This document shows positions 55,640-64,000 of a stretch of 64,000 nucleotides of DNA, in pieces; the first letter of the stretch is position 1; each line of letters starts with the position of its first letter. Source of the DNA: Hemileia vastatrix (taxonomy: Eukaryota; Basidiomycota; Pucciniomycetes; Pucciniales; Zaghouaniaceae); NCBI GenBank assembly GCA_030280995.1, contig JASXTE010000002.1, positions 39,574,183-39,638,182 of the forward strand, read 5' to 3'. The position numbers and the translations under genes were made by a program. The notes under the pieces were generated by a model that saw nothing but the letters and a program-made list of their open reading frames with translations, was not told where the DNA came from and made no database searches.

Positions 55640-57000
55640 TGAAAGCAAAAGGGTGAAAGAGGAGGTGATAATGGCAAATGAGGAATATTGGGAGTATCCT
55701 ACAGAAGCATGGGGTATAGGGCTGGAGTCATGAGAGTGAAATAAAGCTCAGGATATATAGGGTGAGGAAAATGGCTGAGTATAACCCACAAGGAGCTATT
55801 TGGGGAAAATGGGAACACAAAAGACATACATGAAGTTTACTTTAAAGGCCCTTCTGAGTAACCAGGGGGGCTGAGTGGGGCGCCCCTGGGGGCCAAAAAA
55901 GAACTACAGAGGGGAAACAGAAAGACTTTTAACAGGTTTGCACATATAATTTACTTTCCAATTTTTGAAGGGCTACATTACATGATGGAATTATTTAAAA
56001 ATGATTTAACCCACATACTTTATTTTACTGAATTCACTTTTACTTTGGTAGCATAGGTCAGGTTTTAGAATATTTAATCATTAATTGTGTAAACCAAATC
56101 AATTACAAAATCATCCCACTTTTTTTTAACTCTGGCTTCTGCATAGTGTCAAAAGTTCTGTGTCTTTCAAATGGAATATCATCCTTAAATAGGGTGTGGA
56201 ACTGTGGATTAGTAAGTGCTATAGAGGAAACAAAGATTGGCCTATCTGCAGAGTAAACCAAGGCATTAGAACAGAACATTTCAAGATTTTTTTGAGTAAG
56301 ATGGAGGACAGAAATTTATTACATAAAATACACCATATACTTGAGACATAGTGTTCAGAGCACTGTATATATAATCATCTCATTATTATCAAATATATGA
56401 TGTTTTTAAAATGGAGACAGAACCCAACCAGCCAACAAGCCCTTGAAAATTTGACCTAAAGCCTTTATCAACATTGAAAATTATTCAATAACTCATCCAT
56501 TATGATATATAATCAAGTATTTTATTTGAGTGATGATGATCTTGGTATAACTGCACCCAAGATGTACTCATAATACAAGTTTAAAATTTTAATTACTTAA
56601 TTTATACTTGACTATCATTAATGCAAGTCAAGTATAAAATTATCTTGACAGTTTTAAAATAGAGCCAACTTCAAAAGCAACCAAAATGAAATGTCAATAT
56701 TGAAAATCATTTAATAATATTAAGGAGTAATGACAATACTGAGAAAAGACCATGGCACAGCTAGATCAAATACCAACCAACCAAAAGTCATTTTCAATAT
56801 TAAAGAATCATATTAAATTATGGGCACCAACCATAATTCTGCACTTCTGATTTCTACTGCCCAAAAATGAATGCACACAGTATTTTTTTACTGCTTGACC
56901 TTATCTTTTATTCCCCATACTACTAGTCAAATGTAAAAATTCATGAGGGCAATTGTGATTTTGGTTTGACAGTCATATTCATGACCAAATAAGACTTCAT
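55640..57000. other. Z interior, non-coding
   Basis: A/T-rich except for a short G/C-rich patch at 55860-55900. No ORF with recognisable content. Confidence 0.5.
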
Positions 57001-57443
57001 ATTGAATACATGTATATTATGCATATTGAATATGCATATTTTAAACATATTGCATAAAATATTTTTTGCATATTTCATATGCATATTTTTGCATTTTGCA
57101 TAAGCATATTTTCATTTTACATATGCATATGCATATTTTTTGCATATTGCATATGAATATTTTTTGAAAATTTTTTATATATATTTTTCATATTGAATAT
57201 GCATTCTGCATCTATATTTAATATGAAATATGAATGATTATTAAATATGCATTTTGCATGCATATTGAATATTAAATAAAGTATAGGTCATATTTCCTTG
57301 AATCATGCTTTTGGAAGGGGGTGGTAGCAAAGAAATCTACAAGTGTTTCCAAAATATTTTTACTTGATGGATTTCTACTCATATACCCCTCAAAAAGGTT
57401 CCTCAATGATTACTTCATGGGTTACTATGAGATCACTAAAAAA

Positions 57444-57480
57444 AGACTTGCCTACAAGTTGTATTATTTTTCACCCTGTG
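57444..57480. repeat. Right terminal inverted repeat of Z
   Basis: Partner of 54188-54224. The reverse complement reads CACAGGGTGAAAAATAATAC then AACTTGTAGGCAAGTC. Confidence 0.82.
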
Positions 57481-58051
57481 AGTGGATTGGAAGTAGTTTA
57501 GTACGAGATGTTTTTGTTGAGAAGAGTGTTGTTGAAATTTGGCCTTAATGGTGGGCAAATGATTGGGTGCTGGTGTTTCAATGGTTCCCACATTGTCATC
57601 ATCACTGTCTGAATGGGGATGGACAGGAAAGTCTTCAGTTTTAAATTCAGTATGGAGAAAAACTGGTTTTACCACCAGAAGGACCAGGTATGGTGGAACT
57701 AGTGTTTGTAATGGTGTGGGCACTCTTTTTGGAAGGGTGTATTTTGTTGATTAATCTGGGTATCAGGATGGAAGGCCTAGACCTTTTTGTTCTGTTGGAT
57801 GATGGACCAAGTTGAGCTGTAGATGAAGTTGATGAAGAGTATGAAGAACCAGGTCTGTAGCAAGATTTCTTTCTGGAATAGCAGGAATCACAATCCGTTC
57901 TGTATGGATGAGCTGGTGGTGTTATGGTACAGATAAGGTTATGGTCAATACAGTATTGACAGGGACCCATATCAGGGATGAATTTTGAAAATTGTTTTTA
58001 CATGGTGGTTGTTGAAGAAGAAAGAGTGTGGACATTCTTAATTGGAGGTAG

Positions 58052-59100
58052 GTTGTGGTCATCCAACATTGGCTGGGGCCTTTGTTGTGTAGTTTGGTAC
58101 AGTTTGGTGATGTCTTAAATGGTGTTAATTTCTGTTTATGGTGTTTTTTTGGGTTCATGTGATGAATATTTGAGCTACAGGGACAAAACTATTAACATTA
58201 GATAGCCCTGGTTTTTCTTTATATTTTATGTTTTGATGATATTTCTATATTCCAAGTTTTAAGGGCTCTTTGGGTCACTTTTCATTTTTGACTATAACTG
58301 TTTAATTTTGTTTTTTGCATTTTCTGGGTTAGCCTTAAGTCTTAGTGTTAAGCTCTTGATACCATTAGATATCCCTAATTTTTCTCTATGTTTTATTTCT
58401 TGTGGAATTTTAGGCATATTTTATGGTTTAAGGTTTTTTCTGTTGTTTTCTGGTTTTTTTAGTTGTTTTTAGTGGTTTTCTGGCTTCAGGGGGTCCAGCT
58501 ACCTTCAGGTGCCCCTCCCACCTCTACTGTAGCATTTTTGGGAGTGCTTCTAGAGGTTTTTTATGCAATTTGGCTGGAAGAAACACCAAATTAGTTGCTT
58601 TAGCATAGATTTTTAGATGGGGGTCTGTGTGTACATAATGAATAAGACAGTTTGGGGCAACTTTAATAATCATACAACCATCTGGTAATTAGATCAGTGT
58701 TTCTTACTCTGTTTTCACTGGTTTTCGGCCAAAATTGGCTGGATTTTTTGCAAGGTTAGCTCTTCATTTAACTCAACTTTGGAAACTGTCTTCTCTGGTG
58801 TAGCTTTGCAACCTGCATCAAGTCTTATTTCTGTTTTCTGTGCAACAAGTGCACAGTGTTTTGGTTTTCTGGTGTGGAACTTTCTGCATTTCAGGCTTTC
58901 TTTGGTTTGTAGTCATCTGGACTACTGTCTTGGCTTTTCAAGCAGTCAAGAAGTTTTTAGAAGGGGTATAGTAAAAGTCTTCAATTTGCTGTAGCAAATT
59001 AATCTCACCTGGTATTTCTAAAAGGGACAGGGGATTTTCTCTCTGGTTTTTCTCCAACTCCCTTGGTCAAGGCCTATAGCTAGTACTAAATGATTTTCTA
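58052..59100 (+). repeat. 1-kb dispersed repeat, copy 2
   Basis: Aligned with 23681-24709 from GTTGTGGTCATCCAA to GATTTTCTA. Directly followed by the 3' part of an E5-type LTR. The small ORFs in it are not conserved as proteins. Confidence 0.75.
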
Positions 59101-59225
59101 CACCCTCACACTGTTTTTAATCTCAACATAGTCATTCTAGTTAGTCTCGCTGCTTATTAGCATGGTCATTCCCATCTTAGGCTAGCATAGGTACTAGTAG
59201 TAGTCCGCCTTCTTAGGTCTTAACA
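59101..59225 (+). repeat. 3' part of E5 5' LTR
   Basis: Ends GGTCTTAACA at 59225, complementary in style to the TGTTAGG start of the 3' LTR. Its upstream part is replaced by, or continuous with, the 1-kb repeat. Confidence 0.6.
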
Positions 59226-59263
59226 TTTTTTCCAATCTATAACTGGTGCACTGCAAAAGAATC

Positions 59264-60480
59264 ATGAACCCCCCAAGTCAATCCAATGCAGTACTCCTAG
59301 CTTCAATGCAAGAGCAGATAAAATGCTTGAAAGAACAGAATGCTAGACTCATGGAAAATCCAGCGGAAGAAACCCCTTTTATGATGGCCCCACAGAGGCA
59401 GTGTCGGAATGCTTCTAAAGCCAAAGCAAAGGTACCACCCATCAAAGGCCCAAAGATTGCAATTCCAGAAATCTTTAATAGAAAGCAAGGCCCCTGGGAA
59501 GATCAATATGCATTGTAGGTAAAACTCTATGTCCTTCTCAATGGCAATCAGTTCCCATACAAGCAACCAAAAATTGGATTTTCAATATCTTACCTCACAG
59601 ATGAGGCAGAACATTGGGCAAGGCCATATACAAAAGAACTCCTTGGAGGTACCAATGCCATGAAAACTTTTCACCAAGTCATGGTAGCAATTGAGATAGC
59701 TTTTTGAAATCCTAATGTAGCCACAACCTTGGAACAAAAAATTAAACCAATTATGCCAAAAACATTCAGTGGCCAAGTATGTGTTGGAATTCCAGGGCAA
59801 TTCCAGCTACATCACAAAATGGTGGGAAGGGGCACTCATGTTCCACTTCAGGAATGGGCTCTCACAAACAACCAGAAATCTCCTAATAATTTATCCTTTC
59901 CCAACCTCTCTCCAAGCGCTCATGAAGCTGGCTATCCAAATTTATAATGAGTTTATTCATCAGAAAATGGATGGTTGGAGTAGCACTTGTCAGTGGCACA
60001 ACTATACCTAATTTATAAGGAAAAAAAATAGGGACCCAAATGCCATGGATATTGATGCATTAAATGCACGAGGCACTAGGGGGAGGAAAAGGCTTTCAGA
60101 TGAAAAATACCAAAGATTCATGAGTAAATTCTTGTGTCTAAGGTGTAGAAGCAGTGGTCATTTGGAAAGGGAGTTTAGAGGGGAAATCAGGGTAAGAAAA
60201 GTGGAGGATAGTGCAGGAAAGGCGCAGGTAAAAGACAGCCCTTGGGAGTGAAGGTTGTGTCTTCCTTTAGTGGATTAAAGGAAAAGGATAAGGGGTATTT
60301 AGTAGAAGAATTACTTGCATGGAAGCCACTGGAAGTGAATGATAATTTTATTATACTGAACTTTCCTTTCATGACCCTTGATGCCACAAAAAATGTATGA
60401 GCCCTACTGGAATGTGGGGCCACAGAATGTTTTATTTCTAAAAAATATTTACAGAGAAATAAAAATAAAAATAAAAATCG
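59264..60480 (+). pseudogene. E5 gag and protease
   Basis: ATG at 59264 (MNPPSQSNAVLLASMQEQIK), a short coiled-coil-like start, then PEIFNRKQGPWEDQYAL and, after a stop, VKLYVLLNGNQFPYKQPKIG and AEHWARPYTKELL: the Gag core of chromoviruses. The zinc knuckle is CLRCRSSGHLEREF (last Cys replaced by Phe) near 60130-60175. The protease site reads ECGATECFISKKY (Glu-Cys-Gly where Asp-Ser/Thr-Gly is expected), preceded by a stop near 60400. Confidence 0.75.
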
Positions 60481-60872
60481 GACCACCCTAGGCATCTAAT
60501 TATGTTTGATGGATCCCCAGTTGGGGGAGAAGAAGTAAGAGAGAAGGCTTTTTGCAGGTTCTGATGTGACAGAACAGAGTCTCAGTGCAAGGCATATGCA
60601 ACAAATCTGAAGTACCAGTACAATATGGTACTGGGGATGACATGGCTGGACTAATATAATCCCCAGATTGTTTTGAAGGAAAGGGGATGCAGGCACTAAA
60701 GTATTGGCCCCCTTTCCCCTCCCAGAGAGTCTCCTGGTTTTTTTATTTTCAGTAGACTTGACACAAGAACTGACACTTCCTCTTGATGCTAAGTTTAAGG
60801 ACTTGGAGGGGGCACTGGGGGAAGAGGAAGAAATAGAATGCAATTCAGCAGCATAGAACATATCAGCCAAGA
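60481..60872. pseudogene. E5 protease-to-RT spacer
   Basis: Degenerate region between protease and RT. Short readings in several frames, no motif that I can defend. Confidence 0.4.
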
Positions 60873-61725
60873 TTGAGGATAAGGCCCTGTTGTCAAAGCC
60901 AAAAAAAATACCTCAAGGAAATTATCCCTGAAGCCTATTGGGAGTTCTTACCACTTTTTGAAAATGGAGAAGTTAAAACCCTGCCACCTCATTGGCCATA
61001 CAAATTTGCTATTTATCTGATGCCAGGTGCAACTCCTAAATTTAGCTTCATAATCCCATTTTCAATCTTGGAGTCAACAGCAGTAAAAGAGATGATTGAT
61101 GAAAATTTAAAGAATGGCTTTGTCAGAGAATTGAAATCTCCCTGGGCAGCCTCTGTAATTTTTTCATGTAAAAAGGATGGCTCATTGAGACCTTGTGTGT
61201 ATTTCAGAAGGTTAAGTGTGCTGACAGTTAAAAAAAGATACCCCCTTCCACTAACTAGTGAGCTGATTGATAGTCTCCAGGGTGCAGAATTTTTCACATC
61301 ATTATATCTTAGGACAGGTTACCATAACATTTGTGTGAAAGAAGATAATGAACACAAACTAAATTTTTGCACTAAATTTAGTCATTTTGAATAATTAATT
61401 ACGCCATTTAGTCCATGTAAGGAACCTGCCACCTTCCAAAACTTCACCAATAGTATCTTCAGAGATAGGATAGGAATAGATGTGGCAGTGTATCTAGACA
61501 AAATTTTTATTTACTGTAGATCAATAGAAGAACACCAGATATGTGTAAAGAACTATTTTCAGTGCTTGAAATATGCGCATGTATGGTTAAAACCAGAAAA
61601 ATATGTCTTCTCAGTAAGTGAAATCCCCTACCTGGGTATGATCATTTCAAAGAACAGGGTAAAAATAAACCAGGAGAAATTAAAGACAGTAACAGAATGG
61701 CCAACACCAGCATCATTAAAATAGC
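60873..61725 (+). pseudogene. E5 reverse transcriptase
   Basis: 60873-61394 has LPPHWPYKFAIYLMPGATPK, KEMIDENLKNGFVRELKSPW, KKDGSLRPCVYFRRL, then KRYPLPLTSELIDSLQGAEF and LRTGYHNICVKEDNE. After a stop (TAA 61392-61394) it continues ITPFSPCKEPATFQNF and, at 61482, VYLDKIFIY. The catalytic YLDD is YLDK (61491-61502), an inactivating change. The thumb/connection follows (YLGMIISKNRVKINQEKL). Confidence 0.85.
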
Positions 61726-61739
61726 TCCAGTAATTCTTA

Positions 61740-62294
61740 GGATTTGCAAACTTTTATTGCTGCTTTATTGAAAATTACTCCCACATTTTTTGACCATTGC
61801 ACAACTTCACAAAAAGGGAAGCCAAATTTATTTGGAAAAGTAGCCAACAAGATGTGTTTGACTACCTGAAAATATAATTTGTGACAGCCTCTATCCTTGT
61901 GATCCCAGATTTACTAAAGCCATTTTTTATGGAATTTGACTTCTCAGACGGTTCACTGAATGTGGTATTATCCCAATATGATGCTGAAAATGTCTTACAC
62001 CCAGTAGAATATTTGTCATGTACACTGTTAGGCTCTGAATTGAACGATGAAATATATAATAAGGAGTTATTGGCACTATTTGAAGCTGTAAGCACCAGGC
62101 CCCACTATCTTGAAGGAGGACCTCACTTTTTCAAAGTTATTATTTACACAGATAATAAAAATCTGGAAACCTTCCTGACCAAAAAGAAGTTGACTTGCCA
62201 GCAAGTGCATTGGAAAGAATTGCTAAGCAACATTAATTTTGTTGTTCAATTCAGGCCAGGGAAAAAAAGTGGAAACCCAGATGTGCTGTCATGA
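61740..62294 (+). pseudogene. E5 RNase H
   Basis: After a degraded connection (FLGFANFYCCFIENY), the frame at 61881-62294 has FFMEFDFSDGSLNVVLSQYD (DASD-type start changed to DFSD), PVEYLSCTLLGSELNDEIYN (E kept) and the end FRPGKKSGNPDVLS, the usual RPG...N.DALSR. Confidence 0.8.
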
Positions 62295-62490
62295 CATTCA
62301 GGCTTTCCCACCACTTTAGATCAGCTACATACTGTTGGAGAAATGCTATTGAAGGGGGACTTTGAAGAGGGGGTAATCCTAGATGAAGTGGAATTGGAAG
62401 ATGAGGATTTGATGGAATGTGTAAGAAGGGGGCAGGAAAAATGATGAGGGACTGAAGGAGTTGGTGAAGGTGCTGTTATAAAAGTAGGAA

Positions 62491-63185
62491 TTGGTAAGGA
62501 AAGTATTGGAGGAGTATCACCTGGAAGGGGAAATTCTGTATTTGAATGGGAGGATAGTGGTTCCAAATGATGAAGAGCTCAAGAGGCAGGTGTTCAAATC
62601 AAGGCATGATTCTCCAATGGAAGGACACCCTGGACTTCTGAAGACTGTAGAGCTGGTGAATTGCAATTTTCACTGGAAGTCCATGAAGGCAAACATCCAG
62701 CTCTATGTAGCAGCATGTGAATCTTGCCAGAGAAACAATGTTAGTATAACAACAACAACACTGAACCTGCTAAAAATTGTGAAGCAGCTGTGGAAGGAAC
62801 TCTCTTAGACCTGATAGTGGAATCAACCAAGTCATAAGGAAAGAATGCTATCCTCACAGTCATTGACCACTGCACTAAGATGGCCCACTTTGTCACCAGT
62901 ACTGCAAAGGTTAAATCAGAGGGTATTGCATACTTAATGGTGGTGCATGTAGAGAAACTACATGGATTACCTGAAAGTATAGTATCTGAAAGGGGAAGCA
63001 CTCTTGACTCTAAGTTGTTGAAGGCAATGTATAAGAAACTAAACATTAAGCCCATTTTGTCAACAGCATGGAATCCACAGACTGATGGGCAATCAGAGAT
63101 AGTGAACAAGGCAATTGAACAATACCTGTGCCATTTCATTAACTATCAGCAAGATGATTGTGTGAAACTTCTACCATTGGCTTAA
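62491..63185 (+). pseudogene. E5 integrase zinc domain and core
   Basis: Zinc domain SRHDSPMEGHPGLLKTVELV ... YVAACESCQRNN (HHCC complete). The core begins near LLDLIVEST, with a stop, then VIDHCTKMAHFVTSTAK. ESIVSERGSTLDSKLL has Glu where the second catalytic Asp is expected. NPQTDGQSEIVNKAIEQYL carries the third residue. A TAA at 63183-63185 ends the open part. Confidence 0.83.
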
Positions 63186-63209
63186 TTCTCATACAACAAC
63201 TGGACACAT

Positions 63210-63866
63210 GTGGCAACCAGAATGTCACCTTTCTATGCCAGCTATGTATATCACCCAACATTCTCAACTGGTACCCCATCCATGTTAAAAGTCCCAGAAG
63301 TGGAAGAGCCGATTCAAAGAATATTGAGTATACATCAAGAACTAGAAGCAGCTCTAAATTTATCTCAACAGTCAATGAAGTGTCATCATGATCAAGGAAG
63401 GACCCAGCATTGTGCGCTACAGGTAGGTGACAAGGTTTGGTTAAGCTCATGTTTCCTTTCCACATTGTGCCCCAGTGCTAAATTAGATCACAAGAAAGTA
63501 GGGCCATTCAAAGTCAAACACAGGGTATCTGACTCAGCTTATGAACTGGAACTGCCAACCTCAATGAGGCAAGTACATTCAGTTTTCAACATTTCATTGC
63601 TCAAAAAGCATAAAGAAGATACAATCCCATTATGTCCAGAGGAGCCACTGGCACCAGTCTATGTTGGAAATGATAAGGAGTTCAAGATAGAAAAGATTAT
63701 TTCTAAGTGGGTGCACAGAGGGAATTTTTAGTACCTGGTGCACTGGAAAGGTTATGGAGTAGCAGATAGGTCTTGGGAGCCAGTAGGAAACTTAGATAAT
63801 GCTAAGGAAAAGTTGGAGGAGTTTGAGAAGGAGTGCAGGGGGCAGGAGGGGTAAAAGAGGGGGTAA
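63210..63866 (+). pseudogene. E5 integrase C-terminus and chromodomain
   Basis: MSPFYASYVYHPTF (the ..P....YG..P block), QVGDKVWLSS, KVGPFKVKHRVSDSAYELEL, VHSVFNISLLKKH (GPY domain style), then the chromodomain FKIEKIISKWVHRGNF, TAG (63729-63731), YLVHWKGYGVADRSWEPVGN LDNAKEKLEEF. Only the single stop splits the chromodomain. Confidence 0.85.
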
Positions 63867-64000
63867 TGTTAGGATTTGGTTGAGAGGTGAGGAGGAGGAG
63901 CGCTATGGGCACTATGGATTGTGAGAGGCGGAAGAGGGGATATTGCATAAGGGGGTTATATGGGACAAGTGCTGTGGAGCACTCCTCATTGGAAAACTTA
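63867..64000 (+). repeat. Start of E5 3' LTR
   Basis: TGTTAGGATTTGGTTGAGAGG after the polypurine tract AAAAGAGGGGGTAA; matches 23485-23620. Runs off the window. Confidence 0.75.

Larger units (their letters stand above)
54188..57480. mobile_element. Z: 3.29-kb DNA element related to W
   Basis: Left end CACAGGGTGAAAAACAATAT then GACTTGTAGGCAAGTC (54208-54224); the right end is the inverse (GACTTGCCTACAAGTTG ... TTCACCCTGTG, ending 57480). Target duplication AGT at 54185-54187 and 57481-57483. The inside has no ORF with a known motif; it holds a hairpin array (55188-55636) and a GCATATT-rich tract (57000-57280). The ends match W, and the plan of the ends (CAC start, inner palindrome) matches X and Y. 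Confidence 0.82.
54083..57970 (-). pseudogene. Zn2Cys6-like gene remnant 2, split by element Z
   Basis: The minus frame from 57970 starts MGPCQYCIDHNLICT, then 12 residues between the clusters, then CDSCYSRKKSCYR. All six Cys in CX2CX6CX12CX2CX6C are present. A Ser-rich tail follows. Near 57690-57650 the reading changes frame (frameshift or small intron) into HPHSDSDDDNVGTIETPAPN and a Gln/His-rich segment that reaches Z. Beyond Z and one AGT, the frame continues open for 35 codons from 54187 (rc) to TAA at 54083-54085, with PSKVPQQIEKRRHLIHQLKA. It is probably a former host or element-borne DNA-binding protein. I do not recognise the exact family. Confidence 0.55.
59101..64000 (+). mobile_element. 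E5: decayed Ty3 chromovirus, truncated by window end
   Basis: 5' LTR end (59101-59225), gag (59264-60250), protease (about 60300-60480), RT (60873-61725), RNase H (61740-62294), integrase (62491-63185), C-terminal region (63210-63731) and chromodomain (63640-63850), then GAGGGGGTAA and 3' LTR start TGTTAGGATTTGG at 63867. Many stops and frameshifts; key catalytic residues are altered (YLDK in RT, SERG in integrase). It belongs to the Tf1/sushi-like chromovirus style by domain order. Confidence 0.85.

Overview
The window is a stack of transposable elements in strongly A+T-rich DNA, with almost no host sequence. A fungus, most likely a basidiomycete, is the best fit. One Ty3-type element carries the reverse-transcriptase style 'FIDDGG..GP' and PR-RT-RH-INT order I associate with basidiomycete elements. 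Predicted introns are 55-64 nt with GTAAGT / CTAAC / CAG signals, and two fragments look like CX2CX6C..CX2CX6C (Zn2Cys6-like) proteins. The species cannot be named from the sequence. I saw no rRNA, tRNA, CRISPR or bacterial-type operon.

Layout. 1-5376 (-): 5' part of a Ty3 chromovirus-like element (E1), cut by the window edge. 6600-21121 (-): decayed copia element (E4), with a 9.26-kb DNA element (X, 11064-20327) inserted three bases upstream of its gag ATG; X itself carries a 3.33-kb element (W, 11435-14767). 21248-23480 (-): second copia remnant (E6). 23485-24709: LTR fragments and a 1-kb dispersed repeat. 24710-37270 (+): degenerate Ty3 element (E3), split in its integrase by a copia element (E7, 30814-36187, -). 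37945-51716: DNA element Y, related to X but inverted, and split by a young, intact Ty3 element (E2, 39422-48617, +). 51900-57970 (-): two Zn2Cys6-like gene remnants, the second split by DNA element Z (54188-57480). 58052-64000 (+): another Ty3 chromovirus (E5), decayed and running off the window.

Two systems stand out. First, E2 encodes a 2055-residue Gag-Pol in one frame, but a 64-nt intron with textbook splice signals joins the first 25 codons to a second reading frame overlapping gag, ending at codon 205. The diverged copy E1 has a 55-nt intron at the same place and the same second-frame protein (with two stops). By hand alignment the second frame is better conserved than the Gag frame over the same DNA, so the element probably uses intron retention versus splicing to make two proteins from overlapping frames.

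Second, X, Y, W and Z are large elements without a visible transposase. Their inverted ends start CACC/CACA and carry an inner palindrome (GACTTGCTAGCAAGTC or relatives). X, W and Z have perfect 3-bp target duplications (AGA, ATT, AGT). They look like non-autonomous relatives of the CACTA-like group, and they carry tandem hairpin arrays. Removing Z with one target copy restores an open frame across its host gene.
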